Assembly (NCBI GenBank): GCA_028023455.1
Contig: JAQFVV010006427.1
Span: 1,548,001 to 1,612,000, forward strand
Length of the DNA: 64,000 nucleotides
DNA from: Epiperipatus broadwayi
Lineage: Eukaryota; Onychophora; Udeonychophora; Euonychophora; Peripatidae
Direction of reading: 5' to 3'
Each line of letters starts with the position of its first letter. The first letter of the stretch is position 1. Positions 23,925 to 34,589 of the stretch are shown in pieces. A model generated the notes under the pieces. That model was not told the origin of the DNA. It did not search any database and saw only the letters and a program-made list of their open reading frames with translations. The position numbers and the translations under genes are program-made.

Positions 23925-24148
23925 ATCTCGGTGCAGAGCTTTCAGATCCAAGGCTCCTCACTGATGAAGGCCACAAGCCAGAAACTAGTCTGGGGATATT
24001 GGATGAGTAGGCACTAGATAGGGATTTTATGCACAAGCCTTCTGGCATCCATTGATTGCTCTGGTTAGCACAGGGTGGCACTACTATATGGAGAGTTTTT
24101 GCCTGTTTACATTGACTACTGATAGAATGCATTCCAAACATAGTTTGG
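23925..24148 (+). mobile_element. Retrozyme-like repeat bounded by two hammerhead motifs
   Basis: Starts with the hammerhead at 23941-24004 and ends with a second, decayed hammerhead-like motif at 24119-24145: CUGAU-A, stem II GAA/UUC around UGCA, CAAAC, loop AUA, GUU. Cleavage at both would release a 155-nt RNA (23991-24145). Known animal retrozymes are small non-coding units flanked by type I hammerheads that circulate as RNA circles, and PLE enzymes are thought to copy them. The fit here is in layout and is an inference. The body (AGATAGGGATTTTATGCACA..GGTTAGCACAGGGTGGCACTA) recurs at 23714-23810, 31392-31482 and 41103-41207. Confidence 0.6.
23941..24004 (+). ncRNA. Type I hammerhead ribozyme
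   Basis: All three stems and the core are visible. CUGAUGA is at 23961-23967. Stem II is GGC/GCC (23969-23971 with 23977-23979) with loop CACAA. GAA is at 23981-23983. Stem III has only 2 bp (AC 23984-23985 with GU 23988-23989) and loop UA. Cleavage is predicted after C23990 (GUC). Stem I has an inner 6-bp helix (UCCUCA with UGGGGA, one G-U) and an outer 6-bp helix (AUCCAA with UUGGAU). The pair next to the core in stem II is A-A (23968/23980) instead of the usual G-C, which may weaken it. Very short stem III is known from hammerheads of PLEs and retrozymes. A second copy at 31483-31541 keeps the fold. Confidence 0.8.
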
Positions 24149-25129
24149 ATACTTTTATTTCAAATTATCTTGTAAAACAAACAAAATATTTTCTAAAATA
24201 GTTTAAATATATTACAATTGCCATTCTGATAGATCATTTTTATGTATCCACTATATTCAAATCCCTCCTCTAATACAAATTGGCTCTATCTTCCATTTTT
24301 AAACCAATTTAAACTTTCTGCATTTATAGATTTTAATTCCTCATAGTATTCTTTGGGTATATATTAATGAGAATAAATCAGGCTGTCAATTTTTAGAATG
24401 GATAAATATAAAATAACATGCCGTTACTTTGCAGTGCCAATTGAGAAGGAACATTCCATTCAATTAGAACTAAAAACAATTTTTGATTTATGTTCTGATT
24501 TGATAAAAAACAATTCACTATTATTTGCTGAACAGCTAATAGCTGATATTAGATTGTTTTTTTCTCATAGAAAATGTAAATTAAGTCTAATAAATCTTGG
24601 AATCCACATTTTTATAATTGAAAAATCTTCTCCTGAGATGGAATTTAATGAAAGAAAATTGGAGTTGATAAATTGGATATTTTAAATGAAATATTAGAAG
24701 AACTTCAATTTTTTCTTGTTATAATAGTTTTAATGCACTCTTAATATCAACCACCAAAATATTCATCTTTCATAAATAATGAATGGATTTTATTTTAGAT
24801 TGAAACAAAACCATCAGTGCTTTTTGTAATCAATGTTTGTCTATTACATATTCATAAATTGCTTAAAACATAATTTTTCTATACAATGTCAGAAAAAATT
24901 GTAAAGAAACCATGAAGAAGAAAAACTTTATAGGATCTAATTGTAAGGTCTGGCTGTGGTTATAAGAGCTTAATTGATATAAAACTACTTCTAAAGATCT
25001 ACTATTGTTTTTGCTAATGAGGTTTCCAATCTTATATATCAGACTTCTAAATCAAAATTAATTGAATGAGAAAAAGTGTTATTATAGCAGAACTTCTCCA
25101 GATATTACTGAACTTGAATTATTTATGTT
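24149..25129. other. AT-rich DNA; unidentified frame 24398-24685
   Basis: A 95-codon plus-strand frame (MDKYKITCRYFAVPIEKEH..) has a more protein-like composition than most frames here but no recognised motif. It may be a fragment of an old coding element. Nothing else is supported. Confidence 0.35.
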
Positions 25130-25730
25130 TTGTACTCGTTTTGTATTTGGTAGGAAACTGCGGCGGTGTTGTATTAGATACTGATGATGAAATCAAAATA
25201 TTCGCCTGGTCGTTGGTGTAATCTGCTCGGCATCTAGGGTTAATGTTTCTTCGGTGAGCATGTGTACCTTATCTCTCAGTCACAAAAAATGATCGCTGGA
25301 GTGTCATAAATAATTGAGGTCTGTAAAAAATAATAGTCTCTCTCTTTTTGTTCACGCGAAAACTGGTAGTGATAGATTATAGAGGGTTGGATTGAAGTAT
25401 TGTTTTACCAGGTGAGTTGTCATATGATTTCTAACGGTGAGTGGGGCTATAAGCCAATATCGATAGGTTTGTGTCGCAGTGAAAAGTATCGTTTTTGTCT
25501 TCCTTGTAATATCATTTGCAGACAATAAAATTGATTGGATGATGTTCATAGTTGTGGGGCAGTGAATGAGTACTTCCCGAATTGCCATCTTGAGCATTGT
25601 TTTGATTTGAAGAAAAATATTTCTGTAGTTTCTTGCCGTATCCAAGTAAAGAAAATAATGCAGCTAGGGTCCCATTGTCAAAAAAGTGTTGTGATCCGAA
25701 TACAAATAAAAAAAAACACTTACTAGTTAA
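25130..25730 (-). other. CpG-retaining patch with a 97-codon frame
   Basis: This 600-bp patch holds many CpG sites (GCGGCGG, TTCGCCTGGTCG, CACGCGAA and others) in a window where CpG is rare. The minus strand is open at 25352-25645 (..REVLIHCPTTMNIIQSILL..LTVRNHMTTHLVKQYF..). I recognise no family. A TTGTAATATCATTTGCAGAC..ATTGATTG block at 25503-25538 recurs in diverged form at 25810-25851. It may be an exon, a young insertion or an unmethylated regulatory patch. Confidence 0.3.
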
Positions 25731-28669
25731 TCATTATTACTATTACTATACATAATGTTATAAATACTAGGGAAGCTAATCACCATGTAACATGGTTTCT
25801 GTAGTTGAGTTGTAATATTATTTGCAATGGACACGAATAACCTTGATTGAAGTAAATTAAGAAATGTCCCAGGAGCAAATGGCATAGTCCAGAATTGCTA
25901 AAAAAAAAATGAATAGATAAATGTAAAATAAAGTTTGGCAGAACTACTCAATGACTTTATTCATATGGCAGAGTCCAAAAACTTGACTTAAATGCAAAAT
26001 TATAGCAGTTTTAAAACAAAACCAGCTTAGCAAAGAATAAAAACATTATCATCCAATATCACTACACTGCATTCTTTGCAATACTTTGAAAAAAATGTTT
26101 CAGTTATTGTAGGCAATTATTTTACAAATATTATAGCTTTTTTTTTTATTGAGGCTTATTTTATAAAAATGACAATATTATTGAAAACTTTGCTAGAATA
26201 CTGTTCACATCAAATACATTGTTATCACAGTTTTAAAATTAAAAATTTCAAGTTTTATATATTTAGCTATTCCCTTCAAACCTCAGTATTTATTCCTCTA
26301 GCCATTTTTAATATCCTAAGTGTTATTTCTTTTTTAATTTGAATATATTTTATATTAGAAATCGAAACTTTTCAGACAAAAAAGTATATATATTTCAATT
26401 AAAATTGTTACTATTACTGCAATTTTCCAGTTATTTAAAAAAAGAAAAAAGTAATTCAGATAAATGACTAAATATTATAAATAGCTTACTGAAAAACCTT
26501 TTTTTTTTTTTACATTCCTCCCCAGAAAAACAGTAATGGAAAAAAACATTATGCATCAGATTAATCAATTGATATGTGATGCTGCGATGGAGGGGGGTAA
26601 AAGACTGCTTGGAAATTTTGAGCAATTTGAATAAGTTTCCACATTTCAACTAAATTCGAACTTAGTTTATAAGCAAAATTAATTTCCACTTGATAAAGTC
26701 ATTCTAAAAATCTGTATATATATATATTTTTTTAAATATTAATTTGAATCACTTTTACAAACTTTAAAACTACATACTAATAAATGATATAATGTAAATC
26801 ATTTTTTTATTTTGTATTGAAAAAATTTGACAAGCATTAAATGTTTTTAATGACTTGCAAACAAATAGTGTCTGATTTTTTTAAAAAAATAAGAAAAGTA
26901 CAATAGATAAATGATAATTGATTTTAAAATGCTAATGTTAAAATTAATCTATTAAATAAAATGTTGTGCTATTTTCTACTTTTATAAATTAATAATAAAT
27001 TCCATCAATTGACAATTTAAAATATAAAAATATGACAGCTGCAGTTTTATTTATTTGGGCATAAAATAGGTAAAAAAAATAATAGAGAATATTTTTTACA
27101 GTATCTTTGCTTTTATATATAGTTCATATCACAAAATATAGGCACACAAAAAAAGTAAAAAAGAAATATATTATATTTTACATAGTAAGAAAAAGAATTA
27201 AAGCGTAATTGTAAGAAAAAATTGATTCTATAAATAATTAAAAAATGCACTTTAATATTATATAATAAAAATAATAGGTAATAAATATAACATAGACCTA
27301 GTAAATTAAATTATTACCAATCATAAACTCTCTTGCTCGAATTTTTTATATTTTTATTCCATTATATATGCAGGAAAAAAAAAGATATACATTGAAGCTC
27401 AAATCAAGAATGTTATTTTCCGAAGATGGTTAGAAATACTTTTCTCCTATTCAACATTATTTTGTATTTATCAGTCTGAGTTTACTAATATTAATTCATT
27501 TAGTTGTAAAATCCGGTATTGTTTTAGATAAGGGTGAAAAAATTAAAAATTTATTGTATTAGACGTATTATATTTCTCTCGATTTTTCAAATCCCCTCTA
27601 ATTAAAACTATTTATTTTAATTTTAAAATGTTGTAAATACCTGATTTCATATTTGTTAAGCATGTGATTGAAATAATATTTTCTCCAATAAAATCTGAAA
27701 ATAAATTCAAGGATGAAAGATGGGTAATGGTAAATGATAAATTGGATTTGAATCATACTGCTTTTTTTGGTCAATATGTCATTGTGTTCATTGATGGACT
27801 ATAATTAGTTAGCCACTATCTGAAATGTGAAAACTGTTGTCTGAGAATAATGAATGTCACATGACTGCAGTGCCAAATATTCATGTAAAAAATCTTTCAA
27901 ATTGCACAAAATATTATATAGACGTTCTTAAATTATTTTTTTATTAGTGAAGAATATTATAACAATGTTGTAGAGCTTTAGTATAGATCCAATTCTGTCT
28001 ATAGTCTTTTGTTTTTTTTTAGCATAAGAAACAAAAAACTTTCACTGCAATAGTTTATCTCTAATATTATATCCTATTATTAATTAATATTTGAAGTGCT
28101 CTCTAGATACCGTGTTCAGTAACTTTTATGGTATTATCTTTTATATTAATCTTATAAAGATATTTCACTCATTTTTAAAATGCTCTGATAAACAGACAAT
28201 TGTCATATATGTATTGTGACAGTCAGATGATGTATGTTGGTTTAACCCAGTTCAAATACTAGGTGAAAGTACCTTGAGGCCACCCATACGCGAGATATTA
28301 AATCAAGAATACTGTGACCTCTGCCCTATTCGCCTATTCTCGAGGCTAACTATGAACCAACAACATTATCTGAGCCATACATAAATTACTTTTCATCCAG
28401 CCAAGCTTAGCATCAGTGGTGAGACAATGGACAAGAATACTTATGGGACTAAACAGTTAAATATGCATAAAAGTACTATGAAAAATGTGTTTTGCATGCC
28501 TGGATCATTGGAAAAGCATTAGAATAAAATTAGCAAACTCAAGCTTGTTAGTTAAATAAGATATTTAATTAATGACTTTAAAATATTAATAAAGATTTAA
28601 GGGCCTCCACTATTCCCCTAAATGAATGGAAACTAATTAGACAATAAAAACAGATAGTAACGATATATT
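25731..28669. other. AT-rich DNA without a recognisable gene
   Basis: Frames at 26076-26342 and 26431-26649 are hydrophobic or K/F-rich and not recognised. A slightly G+C-richer stretch at 28230-28345 contains CpG (ATACGCGAG, TTCGCC, CTCGAGG) but no second copy. No RNA gene is seen. Confidence 0.45.
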
Positions 28670-28674
28670 TTGTG

Positions 28675-28945
28675 GTCTAGGTCTTTTTTCCAATTTTAAT
28701 AAACTTGTCAACTCGAATCTCCTCGATAAAGTGCAATAATAAAAATCTTTCGCAAAGCATGTTCTAATTGCTTTGCAATAAAAACAGACAGTTTAAAAAT
28801 TATTTAAGATGTATATAGCTAAATTAGATATATGTAATAAGCTAATGGCGGACAAAAGAGGCATTATTGAGGAGATCAAGTTGGCAAACAAAGGAAACTT
28901 ACTCGTATTTATTTAGAAACATAAATAAAATTGGAAAGAGATTTT
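28675..28945. repeat. Small foldback element
   Basis: TTCCAATTTTA and AACTTGTCAACTCGAATCTCCTCGATAAAGTGC on the left (28689-28735) pair with GCATTATTGAGGAGATCAAGTTGGCAAAC and AAAATTGGAAA on the right (28860-28943). An internal direct or inverted CTTTCGCAAAGCA / TTGCTTTGCAA pair lies near the centre. Confidence 0.6.
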
Positions 28946-29219
28946 AAATGAAAAAATTAACTTTTAAACTTAACCACAATGGAATACAAAATATTTATAC
29001 AGGTTAGTAATGAAGAATAGCGAAGGAAAAAGGGTTAAATATATAGATAGATGATCACACAATATATATCTAAGACTAGTCTAATAAAAAAATGGTTACA
29101 TTACAAATCTAATTAAATACATTTCATAAATATAATTCAGTGATGCAATTAAGAAAGGTGTGAACAAAAAAGGGTAGAAAGTAAATAGTTCAATGGAGGA
29201 GAGATACGATTACCATCCT

Positions 29220-29640
29220 TTTTTTTGGTCATGTTCCCTCGACGAGCGTAGCTTGATCCGTCCATCGATAGGTATTTGCCCGGACAAGGAAAGTGGAAAT
29301 AAGTAGCATGCTTTTATGAAAAGTCCTACAGACACGGCACAGAGTTCAGATTACTATTGAGTGGGTACTATGGCATTTTGATGGTATTTAGGAACCTCGG
29401 CGATAGGCAAAGCTTTTTGCCTAGCCAAGCATAGTAGAATCCATCAAATTCATATAACTTTTAGCTTGTAGCATGTTCAAACTTCTCCATGATTTTGAAG
29501 ATGACAGTTTTATAACTTTTTGGAATAAAATCTCAACAAGCAAAAGCAAAATCTGAAAGAGTTCTCCAAAGAGAAATCTGAATGCAATCTCCAAAAGGAA
29601 AATCTGAATGCCAGCAAGAAAACTCTGAATAGCCAAGTCT
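29220..29640. other. CpG-containing patch with short internal repeats
   Basis: 29230-29410 retains CpG (CCTCGACGAGCG, CCATCGATAGG, GCCCGGAC, CCTCGGCGATAGG). 29540-29630 has three to four short tandem units (AATCTGAATGC..CTCCAAAAGG). Overlapping minus-strand frames of 71 and 64 codons are not recognised. Possibly a host exon or a young insertion; nothing decides it. Confidence 0.3.
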
Positions 29641-29710
29641 TTTGTTCACTCTCCTATTTATACATTTTATTTGTAAGCTACCCTCTATTGTTTGTATGAT
29701 CTTAGATCTT

Positions 29711-29906
29711 GATAAGCCCACCCACACTCCTTTGTTTCAAGGTAACATTTTCTAAAAATAACTTTTACTTTTTTCTTCTAAATTTCTTTCTTTAAAGTTT
29801 GAATTTTATTAATTAAAAAAGAAAGAAAAGGCCATCTTTAATTTGCCTTGAATGGGCTAATTAATTAAAAATATACATTTTTTTAGAAAATGTTGGTGGG
29901 CTTATC
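29711..29906. mobile_element. MITE-like element with 16-bp TIRs
   Basis: GATAAGCCCACC.ACA at 29711-29726 is the inverted match of TGTTGGTGGGCTTATC at 29891-29906. The subterminal ACATTTTCTAAAAA also recurs inverted on both sides. About 196 bp with no coding capacity. The flanks do not show a certain target duplication. Confidence 0.6.
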
Positions 29907-31391
29907 TCAAAATCAAATCATACTAAATATTATAACAAGATTTAAAAAGAAAAGTACATTCTTATTTCTTTTAATAAATAAGCATTTTATTTCAGCAGAA
30001 TTTTGCATTAACTCATATATATATATATACGCTTGATGTATATATATATATATATGTTTGACTAATAGGTTTTACAAGTAATTTTTATTAACAGAAATCT
30101 AATCTTAGAATGGAATTTATTTAAAATGAAATAGTTAAATGCAAATACAAATTTAATAAACATAATTAATTTTAACTGGAATGCAAAACCCTGCTGATAT
30201 TGGGCTGTAAACTTAATTCAGGCCTACAATACTAATTAAGTTTATAGGAGGCTGTGAAGCATGGATCGGACTTCAGATCCATTGCTTCAGTATTGATAAA
30301 TGATATATTTTTAAAACTTGATAAATGTGAAATCGGGTGACAGTCATCCAGTATATAGAGATTTTGTTTGGTATTAATTTAGTTTAGTGATTCTTGTTAA
30401 GAAGGAAAAGAAAATTATATTTTCAAGTAATAATAATTCTTTATATAACTTTATTAATAGCAAATTATACACAAGTATTTATATATTTACTATAGAATAA
30501 ATTTATAGGCAAAAGTTCACTGAAAATACAACTGTAATAATATAAGTTGCTAACTTCAATGATTTGTAATTCATATTTGAAGAGTATCATATTCTAATAT
30601 AATCATGATGACTAAACTAAAAAATGTTCATATATTTATTTTCAGAAATGAAATCCAATGGGGAGTGCTAATGGAAATAAAGGTTTAATCTATAAGAGAG
30701 CACAACTGAAGTAGATAGCTGATTACCAAGTTTTGGTCATAATGTTCCTGGGTAAAATTTTGAGAGAGTATAGGTATGATGGTGGATCATTATAAGAGCA
30801 GTTGACGTCACCACAAAGAATAGTTCTTCCAGATCTGTATAAGATTTTTGTTTGGACAATGAGGAGGGTATTGGTTATACATTTGGCTCTTTGGCTTGAG
30901 AATATTGATATGAAGTAAAATTAATGTGACTGAAGTTTAAAGGAAAGAATAATTGCATTAACTGATATGTGTACCATGTTTACTTTTGTTAGTACAATTT
31001 TTATACTTATAACTTTTACATCCTGTAATGTTCTGATGTTTAGTTTATGTATGAAATAATGGTCTTTATTCAGAGTATTAATGATAGCTAGCTGCAGATG
31101 ATGATGAATTTTTTGTTAGGATTATGTATTTGAGTAATTTGATCATCAGTTTTTGTAGACATGTTTAAAGCCTGGATCAGGTATTTTGTTTGTTTTTTTT
31201 GTTTCAGAAACTGAAGGGGTCATTTTATCCATTGTACTGCATGCGTTTTTTGTCTTATCAATGGAAAGTTATTTTTATATGCTGTATCATTGTAGATGAT
31301 GAGAACTAAATTCTGCATCTCAATCTCAATTTGGTTCATGACTTGGGAGCTTAGATAATAATTGTTAATATTTCAGCTATGTTTTTAATTT
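29907..31391. other. AT-rich DNA without a recognisable gene
   Basis: Holds a (TA)n / CGCTTGATG / (TA)n tract at about 30018-30055 and a slightly G+C-richer hairpin-prone piece at 30200-30290 (GATCGGACTTCAGATC). No coding region is supported. Confidence 0.5.
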
Positions 31392-31555
31392 TTTATCTAC
31401 ACAATAGTATCACTTAATGCAAGCTATATTAATTAATATAGGTTAGAAGATTGTGCATTTAAACCTTACATAATGTCTACTTATGCAATATTCCCAGACT
31501 AATTTCTAGATACCGGCTTCCATCAGTGAGAAGTTTTGGATCTGAGAATCTTAGT
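31392..31555 (-). mobile_element. Second hammerhead-bearing repeat copy, diverged
   Basis: On the minus strand the hammerhead (31483-31541) reads CUGAUGG, a 13-nt stem II segment, GAAAU and UAGUC, followed by body sequence homologous to 24005-24090. Against the 24-kb copy, the inner stem I pair C-G became U-A (UUCUCA with UGGGAA) and a stem II pair G-C became A-U. Both changes keep pairing. The last A of CUGAUGA is G here and one stem II pair is lost, so this copy is probably inactive. Confidence 0.75.
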
Positions 31556-31940
31556 AAACATAATAAAATGTGGTCATGTTATGTTTTAATGATTTAATTT
31601 TTTATCTGTTATATAATAATTTATTATTTTAAAATTCTGTGTCAAATACAATCTTTATTTTTTAAAATTACATTGTCTGCAAAATTATGCATTCTTTATG
31701 TGAGTGTGGGTTGCAAAAGATATTCTTGCAAAATAAATCTAGTCCATTGAAGGAATAGTGGTGGTACCCTATAAAAATTAATAATATTTATGAGAAATGA
31801 TCATAAAACCTTTCCTATGTCTGAATATCCATATATTGTTATTAAATGAGTCCTGTGAATGAAAGTGTGGAGTTCACATCACCATCATTGACAGATATAT
31901 AAAATAATTACTTAACAAGAGGCATATTTGTCAGTAGCTA

Positions 31941-31941
<1 letters not shown>

Positions 31942-31981
<40 letters not shown>
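31942..31981. repeat. (TA)n microsatellite
   Basis: Pure TA run of about 40 bp, seen directly. Confidence 0.95.
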
Positions 31982-31984
<3 letters not shown>

Positions 31985-32571
31985 ACCCTCACTTCCAGAA
32001 AATATGTAATAATAATAAATTTGGTCTAGTTCAGATAAATAGTTATGTTTGTCTAAAATGTATCTAATCAATAAGAAATATATTCTATAATACTGTATAT
32101 TATTAAATTAGCTCTAATTAATAAATAATAATTTGGTTCGGTTTCATAAATTAAATAAATAAATATCTAATAAAAAAATCATGAGACTATGAAGTGAGTT
32201 TACAGGTGGCAATATGAATACATTGAGCCAATATCTCACAGGATATTACCTTAATGACACAAGAATACTATCCACCCTCCTATTATCTCAAACAATAAAT
32301 GGATAGCATTCCTATGTCTTCAATAATTAATTAATTAATTAAGATTATCCCAATAAATCAATCTTCATCTCTTTATCTAAATAATCTAGCTCAAATAATC
32401 TCAGGTACTTTTAAAATAATTCTAGGCAATTATAATTTCTGTAATTAAGCATGATAAGGGATTTAATATCATTCTCAACTACATCTAACTAATACTAATA
32501 ATAAATAAGTAATAGTAATAATCTTCAATGTATAATTTAAGTTTATCTATTTTCCCATTATAACACTAATC

Positions 32572-32658
<87 letters not shown>

Positions 32659-32661
32659 TAT
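32572..32661. repeat. (AAT)n(ATT)n palindromic microsatellite
   Basis: About 15 AAT triplets run straight into about 14 ATT triplets, so the tract is a near-perfect palindrome of about 90 bp that could extrude a cruciform. Confidence 0.95.
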
Positions 32662-34589
32662 TCTTCATATGACATCTTAAAACCCTTTGACCCCCAGTAC
32701 AACTTTTGTATGACTTTTCTAGAAAATTCTATTTTGAGCTGAGTTTACGCATAAATGGTAAATTCACACATATGAGCAATACGTCATTCTTTGCACCATT
32801 TTGATATCTATTTGAAAATCTAAAAAATTTTTCTGTACAACAATTTTTAGATTTTTTATGAATATTTTTAGCGAAGGGAACCTAAAAAAATTTTTTATTT
32901 TTTATTTTTATCAGTTTATTTATGGTAAAAAAGTTATTCCACAATGGTTGGATCAATTACTGAAGATTTTATTCGGATTTTCCATTGAAGTTGTCCGCGA
33001 TTCTGGGCCCTCTTCTCTAGTTGTGTTTTTGGATAACATTCAAGGGTATGTAATTACTTTTTTATATATATTTTTTTTTTAGAAATTATAATATTTTATA
33101 TTTACTGAAACAAATAAATATGCTATAGAATAATAAATTATAATATTTTCGGTGTACTGAAACAAATAAACATTTTTGGATAACATTCAAGATATGTAAT
33201 TACTTTTATATATATATATATATATATTTTATAAATTATAATATTTTCTATTTACTGAAACAAATAAATATGCTATAGAATAATAAATTATAATATTTTC
33301 GATGTACTGAAACAAATAAATATGCTATAGAATAATAAATTATAATATTTCAAATAAATATGCTGTAGAATGGAAAAAAGTTGGGGACTGGGGTAATCTG
33401 TCACTGCATGAGCTGATGCATTTTTTGGCATGATTATAAATATGAATAGTGTATCATGCATAACCAAGTTTGAATTTATGGACGAATTATTGCATCAGTG
33501 CTAAAGTTATGACCCGCAATTGATTTGTGTCAATTTTAGGCAAGTAATATAGGATGTTATATAGATTTTCTGGCTTCCTCAATCCATCCATTTATTGTTA
33601 CAGTGCCATGTATTTGAACTCGGCCTTTCTTCATATATTGTATGCAAAATAATAAATATATTTATATACAAGTTCATGCTACACAACTGGAATTTCATGT
33701 AATATAGGATATTTTATACATAGTTTCTGGCTTCATCAATCCATCCACTCTGTGTTATAGTGTGATGTGTTTGAACTCAGCCTTTCTTCCACACATGTAA
33801 TCATTGTTAATAAGAATAAAAAATTATCTTTATTGATTTATTTTTATTCATTTTATTTTTTATGAGTTATTTATTTATTTTTGAATACACTGTTCTGTTA
33901 CTTTTTTTTTCACTAAAAACCATTCATATTGTTACAGATAATTTACAAAACTGAACATATCTGGCTCTAGAATGAAAATGGACCACAGAAAGTCCGCTGT
34001 TTTAGTAATTTTTTCAGTGAAAAATTACCTCAGGTAAGACTTCCAATACATTATTTTTTTTGTAATTTTGTGATGGATGTGATGAAGATGTTTATGAAAG
34101 TGTCATTTTATCATTTGAATTTCAAAATTTGGGATTTATGAATCAGTGTAAAAATAAACATTCTTAAAACTATTAAAAATGTTTTTTTTTCTTTATGAAA
34201 TGATTATTTTAACAGCTTCATTATATTCTTTCATATATGACCTTGCTTTTACAACATGTTTTTTTTATATTTATTACATTCAAACACAAAATATCTAAGT
34301 TATTAGAGTTAGAGTAAATTTTTCTAAAAATTAACAATAGCCGCCTGGTTTTTAAATAATTATGTGATATAATCTTATAATCTGAGAATATGTGGCAACC
34401 AATAATACTATAATTCTGTGTAAATATCTTATAGTTACTCTATGACCATAATAATAATAATATGACAAATGAAGTTTCTTGAAGAAATCATATCAATAAA
34501 ATATTATAATTCTTAAACAATAGTCTTATATATGTTGTGCAAATACTATATTGTAATTTAAACCATCTGTGATATTATATCTGTGATGT
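32662..34589. other. AT-rich DNA with local duplications; unidentified frame 32858-33082
   Basis: A 74-codon frame at 32858-33082 contains VIPQWLDQLLKILFGFSIEVVRDSGPSSLVVFLDNIQG, protein-like in its second half but not recognised. Just upstream CTTAAAACCCTTTGACCCCCAGT (32675-32697, read in two parts) is like a piggyBac end but not exact. A diverged duplication of about 100 bp is seen (33545-33640 and 33700-33795, sharing CTGGCTTC.TCAATCCATCCA and TTTGAACTC.GCCTTTCTTC). Confidence 0.4.
33085..33375. repeat. Tandem repeat, unit about 52 bp
   Basis: The phrase TAAATTATAATATTTTC..TTACTGAAACAAATAAATATGCTATAGAATAA repeats about five times, with one larger copy that also duplicates TTGGATAACATTCAAG..TATGTAATTACTTTT from just upstream. 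Confidence 0.88.

Noticed and set aside
24398-24685. 95-codon open frame
   Set aside because: Protein-like in part, but no motif, no neighbouring homologous frame and no repeat partner; kept only as a note in the regional entry.
32675-32710. TTAA followed closely by CCCTTTGACCCCCAGT, like a piggyBac terminus
   Set aside because: Two extra A residues separate TTAA from CCC, no matching inverted end was found downstream and the frame 32858-33082 shows no piggyBac transposase motif.
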